45,867 bases of DNA, taken from assembly GCA_003576705.1 (NCBI GenBank), contig QOZS01000044.1:1-45867 (forward strand), written 5' to 3'. The DNA is from Desertibaculum subflavum. GTDB lineage: Bacteria; Pseudomonadota; Alphaproteobacteria; Ferrovibrionales; Ferrovibrionaceae. Shown piece after piece: positions 24,731 through 33,272 of the stretch; the first letter of the stretch is position 1; each line of letters begins with the position of its first letter. Below the pieces are notes generated by a model that worked only from the letters and a program-made list of their open reading frames with translations, was not told where the DNA came from and made no database searches. The translations under genes were made by a program, and so were the position numbers.

Positions 24731-26407
24731 CTTGCCGCCGCCCACCGTTCCTTCAAGTTTTCGACCGATCATCGGCAGCTTGATGCTGAGCCGCCGCTCG
24801 CCCTCGGCCACCGGCCCGAGATTGCGGTAGACGACCAGTTCCTTGTCCTTGACCTCGATATTGGCGCGGATCGGGATGCGGGCGACCTCCTGGAAATGGG
24901 CCGAGCGCAGCACGTTCTGCAGCCGGGCCATCTGCTCCAGATCGGTCCAGAAATCGGTTTGCGCCACCACGGTATGCACGCCGTGGCTGTCGATCAGCTC
25001 GGCGATCTCGTCCTCGCTGTAATCCTGCTGCTTGACGCCGAGCTCGCGCCGCACGGCGATCTCCAGCAGCAGCTTGTCGGCGCGGAGCGTGGTCAGGTCG
25101 GGCCGGCCGGTGGCGGTGCGCATGTTGTAGATGAAGGCGCCGTCGCGATAGCCGGAGAACAGGACGATATCGCCCGGCGGGGCGATCCGGGCGGCATGCC
25201 GGGCGGCCTCGCGATAGCCTTCCAGCCGCGGCACCTCGTGCTCGGCCAGCGTGTAGCCGGCATAGCCGAGGGCGATGACCGGCGCGAGCCAGCCGAGACT
25301 GATGCGCTGCGCGACTTCCTGGCACAGGAAGCCGGCGGCCACCACGACGGGCGGCAGGATGAAGATGCTGTGCCGCGCCTCCTTCAGATCGATCAGCGAG
25401 AAGAAGACATAGCCGGTCACGAACCACAGGATGAGGAGGGGCCAATCCGGGTAGCTGTCGCGCCGGCCCGGGAGAGGCGCCACGGCGATGCCGAGCGCCG
25501 CGGCGACGGGGACCGCCCAGCCCATCTGCTCGGGCAGCTGCCGCAGGTACCACAGCCACCCTGCCAGGCTCCATTTCTCGACCGCGCGGTCCTGAATGCC
25601 GGCAACCGATTGAATGTTCGCCTGGCCGAATTTGAAGGTGAGCACGGCGAGCGGCACCAGAAGGATCAGGAAAGCCGCGGCCAGGGCGAGATAGCGCGGC
25701 CGGAACAGCTCGCCCGGCCCATGGGCGCGCCACAGCGCCATGACGAACACCAGCCCCAGAAAGCCGATCGAGATCTTGGTGTAGATGGCGGCGAGCAGCA
25801 GGAGCAGGGCCACGCCGAGCCGCCACATGCGGTCCGTCTCGACATGGCGCAACAGAAGGTGGAGCGACCAGACAGCCAGCGTCAGCGCGGGGATTTCCAG
25901 CATCACCTGCCGGCCCCACAAGGCGACGACCGGTGCCGCGGCAAGGGCGACCGCGGCGGCGCCTGCCCACCAGAAGCCGAGCCAGCGGCGGAACAGCAGC
26001 CAGGCGCCGAGCACAAGCACGCCGTGAAACGTGGCAATGCAGAGCTGCGCCACCACCTGGCTGTCGCCCAGCGCCGCATAGAACACGGCAAGAACGCCGT
26101 ACAGCATGGGCGGATAGAACAGGATCGTCAGCGCCGGGTACTGTAGGTAGTAATCGACCGCGTAGTCCTGCAGCCGGTCGAGCGGCAGGTCGCGCAGCAG
26201 ATCCTTGACGAAAAGACCGTTCAGGGCATGACGCGGCGCGTCCGACCACCAGAACTCGCCATGCCGCGGTGCCGTGACGTACATGGCCACCGCCAACGCG
26301 ATGGCAGCCACCAGCATCAGGCAGAGCTCGACCCGGTCGGGTGGCAGCGCGGAGGCCGGCGAAAAGACGAGGCGGCGCGAGGCCGGGCGGTAGAAGCTGT
26401 TTCGCAT
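24725..26407 (-). CDS. GT-C fold membrane glycosyltransferase (ArnT/PMT-like, GT39-type)
   Basis: A protein of about 560 residues with roughly ten or more TM helices and a soluble C-terminal domain of about 170 residues. The first periplasmic loop has 'GEFWWSDAPRHALNG', with an Asp in the position where GT-C enzymes keep a catalytic acid, followed by a long loop with 'DYYLQYPALTILFYPPML'. Enzymes of this type transfer a sugar from a polyprenyl-phosphate donor to a lipid, glycan or protein on the periplasmic side. Near-equivalent starts are 26413 (GTG), 26410 and 26407; the last has the best spacing from GGGAG. It is divergent from the HAD-UbiA fusion gene, a plausible donor-lipid maker. Acceptor and sugar are unknown. 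Confidence 0.85.
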   Translation of the reverse strand: MRNSFYRPASRRLVFSPASALPPDRVELCLMLVAAIALAVAMYVTAPRHGEFWWSDAPRHALNGLFVKDLLRDLPLDRLQDYAVDYYLQYPALTILFYPPMLYGVLAVFYAALGDSQVVAQLCIATFHGVLVLGAWLLFRRWLGFWWAGAAAVALAAAPVVALWGRQVMLEIPALTLAVWSLHLLLRHVETDRMWRLGVALLLLLAAIYTKISIGFLGLVFVMALWRAHGPGELFRPRYLALAAAFLILLVPLAVLTFKFGQANIQSVAGIQDRAVEKWSLAGWLWYLRQLPEQMGWAVPVAAALGIAVAPLPGRRDSYPDWPLLILWFVTGYVFFSLIDLKEARHSIFILPPVVVAAGFLCQEVAQRISLGWLAPVIALGYAGYTLAEHEVPRLEGYREAARHAARIAPPGDIVLFSGYRDGAFIYNMRTATGRPDLTTLRADKLLLEIAVRRELGVKQQDYSEDEIAELIDSHGVHTVVAQTDFWTDLEQMARLQNVLRSAHFQEVARIPIRANIEVKDKELVVYRNLGPVAEGERRLSIKLPMIGRKLEGTVGGGKP

Positions 26408-26561
26408 CATCACTCCCGGGTCACAGGTCGCGCCGATGGTGCAGGTTATTGGGCCGCGGATTCGGTGAACGATGCGTATACCAATGCCGAATTACCAGTA
26501 TGTATAAGGAATTGCCGGTGGAAACCCGGGAACGGTTCCGCGGCATGGAGACGGAGAACGC

Positions 26562-28079
26562 ATGGTATCGCAGGCGGCGGCGACGGCGGCAGCGGGTGGC
26601 GACGAACCCGCCCTGCGGCCGCTTTGCGTCGATCTCGACGGTACGCTGGTTCGCACCGACACGCTGTTCGAGATGGTGGCGGCAGCTTTGCGCGACTGGC
26701 GGGTGCTGCTGATGCTGCCGCTCTGGCTGTTGCGCGGCCGGGCGGTGCTGAAGCAGGAAATGGCGAAGCGCCTGCCGCTCGATCCGGCGGCGCTGCCCTA
26801 CGAAACCCGGCTGATCGACTACCTTCGGCGGGAACGGGCGCGCGGGCGCCGCGTGATTCTGGCGACCGCGACGGACCGCCGCATCGCCGAGGCGATTGCC
26901 GGCCATCTCGGCCAGTTCGACGAGGTGCTTGCTTCCGACGGCGTCACCAACCTGAAGGGTCCACGCAAGGCGGCGGCGCTGGTCGGACGCTTCGGTCAGG
27001 GCGGCTTCGCCTATGCCGGCAACGACCGGCCGGATCTGCAGGTTTGGCAGAAGGCCGGCGGCGTGCTGCTGGTGAATGCCGATTCCGCGACAGTGCGGGC
27101 GGCGCGCGCCATCGGCCCCGTCGAGCTGGAACTGCCGCGCGAGGCGCGCGCGCTGAAGGCGCTGGTCCGTGCCTGCCGGCCGCATCAGTGGATGAAGAAC
27201 CTGCTGGTCTTCGTGCCCATCGTCACCGCGGGTGCGGTCGGACAGCTCGAGGACTGGCTGCTCGCCATCGCCGCCTTCATGGCCTTCTCGCTGATCGCCT
27301 CCGGCATCTATCTGCTGAACGACCTGAGCGACCTCCCGGCCGACCGCGCACATCCGCGCAAGAGCCGGCGCCCGCTCGCCAGCGGCGCGCTCGACATCCG
27401 CCTCGCCCTGCTCGCGGCGCCGGTGCTGCTCGCCGTGGGCGGCTGGGTCGCCTGGTCGACCGGCATCCTCTGGGTGCTGGCGGTCTACGTGGTCACCTCG
27501 ACCGGCTACTCCATGCGGCTGAAGGAGTTCCCGCTGGTCGACATGTTCGCCCTGGCGACGCTCTACACGCTCCGCCTCTATGCGGGCGGCGAGGCCACCG
27601 GCCATCCGGTATCGAACTGGCTGCTTGCCTTCTCGATCTTCCTGTTCCTCGGCCTCGCGGCGGTCAAGCGGGTGGCCGAGCTGCAATCGCAGGCGGCGCG
27701 CGAGGGCGGGGCCAAGCAGCTCGCCCGCCGCGGCTATCTGGTCGACGACGTCCAGATCGTGACCATGATGGGCGTCGCCGCCAGCTTTGTCGCCAGCCTC
27801 GTGCTCGCGCTGTACGTACAAAATCAATGGATCGCTGGCCGTGGCGGCAGCAGCGCCGAGCTGTTCTGGCTGCTGGTGCCGCTGGCGCTGTTCTGGCAGT
27901 GCCGGCTCTGGCTCGCCACCGCGCGGGGCTACATGGACGATGACCCGATCGTCTATGCGGCGCGCGACTGGGTGTCGCGGCTGGTCGCCATCGCGGGCTT
28001 CCTGGTCTTCATCGTCGCCGACGGCCATGTCGCGCGCGCCGCCGGATGGACGCTGGGACGGCTCGGCTTTGGCGGATAG
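26562..28079 (+). CDS. HAD-UbiA fusion prenyltransferase (decaprenyl-phosphate phosphoribosyltransferase-like)
   Basis: A 505-residue fusion. Residues about 20-205 form a HAD-type phosphatase-like domain with the DxDGT nucleophile motif (Asp24 and Asp26 in 'VDLDGTLVRTD') and the later motif 'AYAGNDRPD'. From about 215 a UbiA-type prenyltransferase begins 'RPHQWMKNLLVF', with the metal/diphosphate motif 'NDLSDLPADRAHP' near 253 and about eight or nine TM helices. The 'RPHQWxKN' start with the 'ND..D...D..HP' pattern is typical of the DPPR-synthase/NoeC branch, which attaches phosphoribose to a polyprenyl phosphate, rather than of quinone or haem prenyltransferases. The HAD domain could dephosphorylate the product; that is inference. 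Glycerate kinase follows after 12 bases, so they are probably co-transcribed. Confidence 0.88.
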   Translation: MVSQAAATAAAGGDEPALRPLCVDLDGTLVRTDTLFEMVAAALRDWRVLLMLPLWLLRGRAVLKQEMAKRLPLDPAALPYETRLIDYLRRERARGRRVILATATDRRIAEAIAGHLGQFDEVLASDGVTNLKGPRKAAALVGRFGQGGFAYAGNDRPDLQVWQKAGGVLLVNADSATVRAARAIGPVELELPREARALKALVRACRPHQWMKNLLVFVPIVTAGAVGQLEDWLLAIAAFMAFSLIASGIYLLNDLSDLPADRAHPRKSRRPLASGALDIRLALLAAPVLLAVGGWVAWSTGILWVLAVYVVTSTGYSMRLKEFPLVDMFALATLYTLRLYAGGEATGHPVSNWLLAFSIFLFLGLAAVKRVAELQSQAAREGGAKQLARRGYLVDDVQIVTMMGVAASFVASLVLALYVQNQWIAGRGGSSAELFWLLVPLALFWQCRLWLATARGYMDDDPIVYAARDWVSRLVAIAGFLVFIVADGHVARAAGWTLGRLGFGG

Positions 28080-28091
28080 TCTTCGATCCGC

Positions 28092-29342
28092 ATGATGTCG
28101 CCGCGGGAATTGCTGCGCTCGTTGTTCGATGCCGCCGTCGCGGCGGCCGATCCGGCCGTCTGCGTGCCGGCGCATCTCCCGGCCCGGCCGGGCGGGCGGG
28201 TGATCGTGGTGGGCGCCGGCAAGGCGTCGGCCGCCATGGCCGCCGCGGTGGAACAGGCCTGGGGCCCGCCGCTCGAAGGGTTGATCGTCACCCGCTACGG
28301 CCACGCTGTCCCCACTCGCTGGATCGAGGTGGTGGAGGCGAGCCACCCGGTGCCGGACGCCGCCGGCGCCGCGGCCGCCCGGCGCATCCTGCAGCGCGTC
28401 GATGGCCTGGGGGTTGAGGATTTCGTGCTGTGCCTGATCTCTGGCGGCGGCTCCGCGCTGCTGGCGCTGCCGGCGCCGGGCCTCACGCTCGCCGACAAGC
28501 AGGCAGTCACCACCGCCTTGCTGCGGTCGGGCGCCAATATCGGCGAGATGAACGCGGTGCGGAAGCATCTCTCTGCCATCAAGGGCGGGCGGCTGGCCGC
28601 GGCAGCGCATCCGGCGCGGCTGCTGACGCTGATGATCTCCGACGTGCCGGGCGACGACCCCGCCACCATCGCCTCGGGCCCGACCGTGCCCGACCCGACC
28701 ACCTTCGCCGAGGCGCGCGCCATTCTGGCGAAATACGGTATCGCCGCGCCGGCGCCGGTGGTCGCGCATCTCGAGCGTATGGCGGAGGAATCGCCGAAGC
28801 CGGGCGATCCGCGCCTTGCCGCCGCCACGGCAAGGATCGTGGCGAGCCCGGCCCTGTCGCTGGCGGCGGCGGCCGATCGCGCGCGCGCCGCCGGCTACGA
28901 TGTCGATCTGCTCGGCGACGCTCTGGAGGGCGAGGCGCGGGAACTCGGGCGCGCGCATGCCGGTTTGGCGCTGAAGGCCGCGGCGGCGGGCCGCCGCGTG
29001 GCCATCCTGTCGGGCGGCGAGACGACGGTGACGGTGCGTGGCCGTGGCCGCGGGGGCCGCAACAGCGAATATCTGCTCGGTCTGACCTTGGCGCTAAGCG
29101 AGGCCGTCGGTATTCATGCCCTTGCCGCCGATACCGACGGCATCGACGGCAGCGAGGACAATGCCGGCGCCTTTGCGGCGCCCGACACCCTGGCCCGGGC
29201 GCGTGCGAGGGGCATCGACCCGGCGGCGCGGCTGGCGGAAAACGACGCCTACGGAGTGTTCGCGGTGCTCGGCGATCTCCTTGTCACCGGCCCGACGCGG
29301 ACGAACGTCAACGATTTCCGGGCGATTCTGGTAGGGTCATAA
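28092..29342 (+). CDS. Glycerate 2-kinase (GckA/TtuD, DUF4147-MOFRL type)
   Basis: A 416-residue MOFRL-family glycerate kinase, which phosphorylates D-glycerate to 2-phosphoglycerate. The N-terminal domain has 'VVGAGKASAAMA' near residue 38, 'LISGGGSALL' near 117 and 'ISDVPGDD' near 182. The C-terminal MOFRL domain has 'LSGGETTVTVRGRGRGGRN' and ends 'GPTRTNVNDFRA', both hallmarks of the family. It starts 12 bases after the UbiA fusion gene and is followed closely by pyruvate kinase. The pair plus enolase (elsewhere) would turn glycerate into pyruvate, as in tartrate or glyoxylate breakdown. Alternative ATG at 28095. Confidence 0.93.
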   Translation: MMSPRELLRSLFDAAVAAADPAVCVPAHLPARPGGRVIVVGAGKASAAMAAAVEQAWGPPLEGLIVTRYGHAVPTRWIEVVEASHPVPDAAGAAAARRILQRVDGLGVEDFVLCLISGGGSALLALPAPGLTLADKQAVTTALLRSGANIGEMNAVRKHLSAIKGGRLAAAAHPARLLTLMISDVPGDDPATIASGPTVPDPTTFAEARAILAKYGIAAPAPVVAHLERMAEESPKPGDPRLAAATARIVASPALSLAAAADRARAAGYDVDLLGDALEGEARELGRAHAGLALKAAAAGRRVAILSGGETTVTVRGRGRGGRNSEYLLGLTLALSEAVGIHALAADTDGIDGSEDNAGAFAAPDTLARARARGIDPAARLAENDAYGVFAVLGDLLVTGPTRTNVNDFRAILVGS

Positions 29343-29373
29343 GGCCGGCAAAGCATCAGGAGGGGCGTTGAAA

Positions 29374-30792
29374 ATGCGACGGCAGCGGTCGACCAAGATC
29401 GTCGCGACATTGGGACCGGCCAGTTCGAAGCCGGCGGAGATCCGCGCGCTGTTCGAGGCCGGCGCCGATGTGTTCCGGCTCAATTTCAGCCATGGCGTGG
29501 CGCAGGATCACAAGGCACGGGCGAGCGCAATCCGCGAGCTGGAAGGCGAGCTCGGGCGGCCGATCGGCATCCTGGCCGACATGCAGGGGCCGAAGCTCAG
29601 GATCGGCACCTTCGCCGGCGGACCGGTGACGCTGGCGCCCGGCGCGCCGTTCCGGCTGGATCTGAACCAGCGCGCCGGCGATGCGGCGGGCGTGACCCTG
29701 CCGCATCCGGAGATCTTCGCCGCGCTGGAGAAGGATCTCGAGCTATTGCTCGATGACGGCCGCATCCGGCTCCGGGTCGGCAAGTACGGCAAGGATTTCG
29801 CGGAGACCGAGGTTGTCACGGGCGGCAAGCTTTCGGACCGCAAGGGCGTCAATGTGCCAGGCGCGGTGCTGCCGCTCGCCGCCTTGACGGCCAAGGACCG
29901 CACCGACCTGCAGATCGCGCTCGACCTCGATGTCGACTGGATCGCACTGTCGTTCATCCAGCGGCCGGAGGATCTGGCCGAGGCGCGCAAGCTGATCGCC
30001 GGCCGCGCCGCAATCCTGTCCAAGATCGAGAAGCCGGCGGCGGTCGAGCGCCTGGACGAGATCATCGAGCTGTCCGATGCCTTGATGGTGGCGCGGGGCG
30101 ATCTCGGTGTCGAGATGCCGGTGCAGGACGTGCCGGGCCTGCAGAAGCGCATCGTGCGCGCGTCGCGCCGGGCCGGCCGCCCGGTCGTGGTGGCGACGCA
30201 GATGCTGGAGAGCATGGTGTCGTCGCCGTTCCCCACCCGGGCTGAAGTGTCGGATGTCGCCACCGCCGTCTATGACGGTGCCGACGCCATCATGCTGTCG
30301 GCGGAATCCGCCTCCGGCGAGTATCCGCGCGAGGCGGTCGGCATGATGAACCGCATCGCCGAGCAGGTGGAGCGCGATCCGCTCTATCGCGGCATCATGG
30401 ACGCGGAGCACGCCAATCCGGAAGCGACCGCCGCCGATGCGATCACCGCGGCCGCGGCTCAGGTGGCGCAGACGATCGGCGCCGCGGCGATCGTCACCTA
30501 TACGACCTCAGGCTCGACCACGCTGCGTGCCTCGCGCGAACGGCCCCGGGTGCCGATCCTCTGCCTGACACCGTCGACCTCGACCTCGCGGCGGCTCAGC
30601 ATCGCCTGGGGCGTGCACACGGTTCCCGGCATGGATGCGACCTCGTTCGCCGACATGGTGGAGAAAGCCTGCTCCACCGCGCTGGCGCAGGAATTCGCCA
30701 AGCCCGGCAACCGGCTCGTCATCACGGCCGGCGTGCCGTTCGGCACGCCCGGCGCCACCAACATCCTCCGCATCGCCTGGGTCAACGGATAA
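29374..30792 (+). CDS. pyk: Pyruvate kinase
   Basis: A 472-residue type II pyruvate kinase converting phosphoenolpyruvate and ADP to pyruvate and ATP. Diagnostic segments are 'TKIVATLGPASS' at the N-terminus, 'FRLNFSHG', the Lys-containing signature 'ILSKIEKPAAVERLDEII', 'MVARGDLGVEMP', 'ATQMLESMVSSPFPTRAEV' and 'DAIMLSAESASGEYP'. The C-terminal domain ends with 'TPGATNILRI'. The start is ATG 29374 with AGGAGG 10 bases upstream; a TTG at 29368 would add two residues. The gene follows glycerate 2-kinase and its stop overlaps the next start by one base (TAATG), so the cluster is tightly coupled. Confidence 0.95.
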   Translation: MRRQRSTKIVATLGPASSKPAEIRALFEAGADVFRLNFSHGVAQDHKARASAIRELEGELGRPIGILADMQGPKLRIGTFAGGPVTLAPGAPFRLDLNQRAGDAAGVTLPHPEIFAALEKDLELLLDDGRIRLRVGKYGKDFAETEVVTGGKLSDRKGVNVPGAVLPLAALTAKDRTDLQIALDLDVDWIALSFIQRPEDLAEARKLIAGRAAILSKIEKPAAVERLDEIIELSDALMVARGDLGVEMPVQDVPGLQKRIVRASRRAGRPVVVATQMLESMVSSPFPTRAEVSDVATAVYDGADAIMLSAESASGEYPREAVGMMNRIAEQVERDPLYRGIMDAEHANPEATAADAITAAAAQVAQTIGAAAIVTYTTSGSTTLRASRERPRVPILCLTPSTSTSRRLSIAWGVHTVPGMDATSFADMVEKACSTALAQEFAKPGNRLVITAGVPFGTPGATNILRIAWVNG

Positions 30793-32327
30793 TGCCAGCG
30801 TCCCCGCGTATCGCGCTGCTCGGCTTCGCCATCGAGTGCAACCGCTTCGCCCCTGTCAGCACCCAGGCCGATTTCGAGAGCGATGTCGATCTGCGGGATG
30901 AGGCAATCGTGGCGGAGGCGCGCTCGGCCGCGCCGGGCATGCTGCCCGACCTGCCGGGCTTCGTCGGCGAGATGGACCGTACCGGCGCGTGGACTCCAGT
31001 GCCGCTGCGCGTCGCTCAGGCGCAGCCGGGCGGACCGGTCGACCAGGGCTATTTCGACGGGCTGCTGGCCGAGATCGAAGCCGGGCTCAAGGCCGCGCTG
31101 CCGCTCGACGGCGTCTATGTCTCCGGCCACGGTGCCGGGCTCTCGACCGGCAGCGACGATCCGGATGGCGATCTCTACGTCATGGTGCGCCGCATCGTCG
31201 GGCCCGACGTTCCGGTGATTGCCGTGTTCGACCTGCATGCCAACGTCTCGGCCCGCATGGTCGACAACGTCTCCGCCTTCGTCGGCTACCGCGCCAATCC
31301 GCATGTCGATATCGGCGAGCGCGGCATCGAGGCCGCCGGGTTGATGCGCGAGGCGCTGGCCGGCACGCGCTTCGTCGCCGCCATGGCGAAGATCCCGCTG
31401 GTCGCGCCGACCATCACCCTGCTCACGAAGACTGGCCCCTATGGCGAGATCATCGCCGAGGGGCAGAAGCATGTCGGCCGTGTCATCGCCAATGTCTCGG
31501 CGATGGCGGGCTTCGCCTTCAGCGACAGCCCGAAGAACGGCTTCACCGTGGTGGTGACGACGCGTGGCGACCGCGCCGCGGCGGCGAAACTCGCCGGCGA
31601 CCTGGCGCGGCGGACCTGGGAGATGCGCGAGCGCTTCCGCAAGCCTATGACGTCGCTCGACGACGCAATCGCCCAAGCCAAGGCCGTGATTGACGATCCG
31701 GCCAGGCCGGCCATCCTGTTCGCCGACGTGGCGGATAATCCGGGCGGCGGCGGGCGTGGCAACACTACTTACATACTGCGCGCGCTGCATCGGGCGGGGC
31801 TCAAGGGCGTGGTCCTGGCGGTGTTCAACGACGCGCCGCTCGCCGCAGAAGCGCACCGGCTCGGGCTCGGCGCCCGCTTCCGGGCGCGCTTCAACCGCGC
31901 CGAGGCGGATGGCTTTTCCGAGCCATTCGAGGCCGATGCCGAGGTGATCCGGCTGACCGACGGAAAATTCGTCGGGCGGCGCGGGCTCGCCCGCGGTATG
32001 TCGATGGATATGGGGCCGTCGGCGGCGCTCGATCTCGGCGGCATCGTCGTGGTGGTGATCTCGATCCGCCAGCAATGCCTCGACCCGATGCAGATCGAGA
32101 GCCTGGGGTTCGATATCGGCAAGGCTCGCCTTGTGGTGGTGAAAAGCCGCGGCCATTTCCGCGACGGCTTCGATGAGTTCTTTCCGGCCGAGCGCATCGT
32201 CGAGGTCGATTGCCCCGGCCTGACTTCGCCCGCCCTGCAGAATTTCGCCTGGACGCGATTGCCGCGGCCGGTTTACCCCTTGGACCCGCACACCAATTGG
32301 GCACCGCCGGGCCATATCAATAATTGA
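30792..32327 (+). CDS. M81 family metallopeptidase (MlrC/microcystinase C-like)
   Basis: A 511-residue protein of the M81/MlrC family, zinc-dependent hydrolases first known from degradation of linearised microcystin but widespread in proteobacteria without that pathway. Visible features are the N-terminal 'FAIECNRFAP', the metal-site segments 'YVSGHGAG' and 'VFDLHANVS', 'VGYRANPHVD' and the C-terminal MlrC domain with 'ADVADNPGGGGRGNTT'. There is no signal peptide, so it is probably cytoplasmic. It overlaps pyruvate kinase by one base. The Liv transporter operon follows after 168 bases, so it may process an imported amide or peptide; microcystin as substrate would be an over-reading. Confidence 0.9.
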   Translation: MPASPRIALLGFAIECNRFAPVSTQADFESDVDLRDEAIVAEARSAAPGMLPDLPGFVGEMDRTGAWTPVPLRVAQAQPGGPVDQGYFDGLLAEIEAGLKAALPLDGVYVSGHGAGLSTGSDDPDGDLYVMVRRIVGPDVPVIAVFDLHANVSARMVDNVSAFVGYRANPHVDIGERGIEAAGLMREALAGTRFVAAMAKIPLVAPTITLLTKTGPYGEIIAEGQKHVGRVIANVSAMAGFAFSDSPKNGFTVVVTTRGDRAAAAKLAGDLARRTWEMRERFRKPMTSLDDAIAQAKAVIDDPARPAILFADVADNPGGGGRGNTTYILRALHRAGLKGVVLAVFNDAPLAAEAHRLGLGARFRARFNRAEADGFSEPFEADAEVIRLTDGKFVGRRGLARGMSMDMGPSAALDLGGIVVVVISIRQQCLDPMQIESLGFDIGKARLVVVKSRGHFRDGFDEFFPAERIVEVDCPGLTSPALQNFAWTRLPRPVYPLDPHTNWAPPGHINN

Positions 32328-32371
32328 GACGGCCGAGTCACCGCCCAATCGTCACAGGCGCGTCAGGTCCG

Positions 32372-32400
32372 TTGCATCGGTAGAAGCGGGCGGCTATACC
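32372..32400 (+). promoter_or_regulatory. Candidate promoter for the livGFHM operon
   Basis: TTGCAT (32372-32377) and TATACC (32395-32400) are spaced by 17 bases, with a predicted start site near 32407. It lies in the only sizeable gap before the transporter genes. Both hexamers are partial matches, so confidence is modest. Confidence 0.35.
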
Positions 32401-32495
32401 GGCCAACAACAAAGAACGTTCGTAGCGGTCCTGCCGCCGGACTCTCTAGGGAGGCGTGAATTGCGGATGGGTGGATATCCGCGCCACGAGCGATC

Positions 32496-33272
32496 GTGAA
32501 CGGCGCGCAAGAAGCTCTATTGAGCGTGCGCGGCGTGTCGGTTCGCTTCGGCGGCATCCGGGCGCTGGACGGCGTCAGCTTCGATGTCGAGAAGGGCCGC
32601 ATCGTCGGCCTGATCGGGCCGAACGGCGCCGGCAAGACCACACTCTTCAACTGCCTGTCGCGGCTCTACGAGTTCCAGGAAGGCGAGATCCGCTACGAAG
32701 GCCGCTCGCTGGTCGAGGTGCCGAGGCACGGTATCGCCTCGCTCGGCATCGGCCGCACCTTCCAGAACCTGGCGCTGTTCCGCACCATGTCGGTGGTCGA
32801 GAATGTCATGGTCGGCGGCCATTGCCGCACCTCGACAGGGTACATCGCCAACATGCTGCGGCTGCCCTCGGTCAAAGCCGAAGAGGCGCAGCTCCGGGCC
32901 AAGGCGGAGGAGCTGGTGCGTTTCCTTCGGCTTGAGCACGTGGCGGAACTGCCGGTCGGCGGCCTGCCGTTCGGCTACCAGAAGCGGGTCGAGCTCGGTC
33001 GCGGCTTGATCTCCGATCCCAAGCTCCTGCTGCTCGACGAGCCGGCTGCCGGCCTCAACCACGAGGAGCTCGACGATCTCGGCCGCACCATCATGGACAT
33101 CCGCGATCGCCTCGGGGTGACCGTGCTGCTGGTCGAGCATCACATGAGCCTGGTGATGAGCATTTCCGACAAGGTGGTCGCGCTCGACTTCGGCCAGAAG
33201 ATCGCCGAAGGCACCCCTGCGGAGGTGCAGAACCACCCCGACGTGATCCGCGCCTATCTGGGAACCGGTTGA
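32496..33272 (+). CDS. livG: Branched-chain amino-acid type ABC transporter ATP-binding protein (LivG)
   Basis: A 258-residue ABC ATPase, one of two energising subunits of a HAAT-family importer. Walker A is 'GPNGAGKTT', the signature is the LivG-style 'FGYQKRVELGRGL' and Walker B is 'LLLLDEPAAGLN', with the switch His in 'LVEHH'. The LivG-type insert '..TSTGYIANMLRLP' lies between Walker A and the signature. The start is GTG at 32496 with no strong ribosome-binding site; homology begins right after it. The stop overlaps the livF start (TGATG). Such transporters import branched-chain or other amino acids, amides, urea or short peptides; specificity rests with the binding proteins. Confidence 0.93.
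   Translation: MNGAQEALLSVRGVSVRFGGIRALDGVSFDVEKGRIVGLIGPNGAGKTTLFNCLSRLYEFQEGEIRYEGRSLVEVPRHGIASLGIGRTFQNLALFRTMSVVENVMVGGHCRTSTGYIANMLRLPSVKAEEAQLRAKAEELVRFLRLEHVAELPVGGLPFGYQKRVELGRGLISDPKLLLLDEPAAGLNHEELDDLGRTIMDIRDRLGVTVLLVEHHMSLVMSISDKVVALDFGQKIAEGTPAEVQNHPDVIRAYLGTG

Noticed and set aside
30792..32327. A microcystin-degradation (mlr) cluster
   Set aside because: Only an MlrC-family protein is present; no MlrA, MlrB or MlrD homologue is in the window, and M81 proteins are common in bacteria that do not degrade microcystin.
32456..32935. GTG-initiated frame with a good GGGAGG upstream, overlapping livG
   Set aside because: After a short stretch it runs out of frame through livG with Arg-rich shadow composition. 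The true livG frame starts at 32496. A short leader peptide ending early is not possible because no stop occurs before the overlap.
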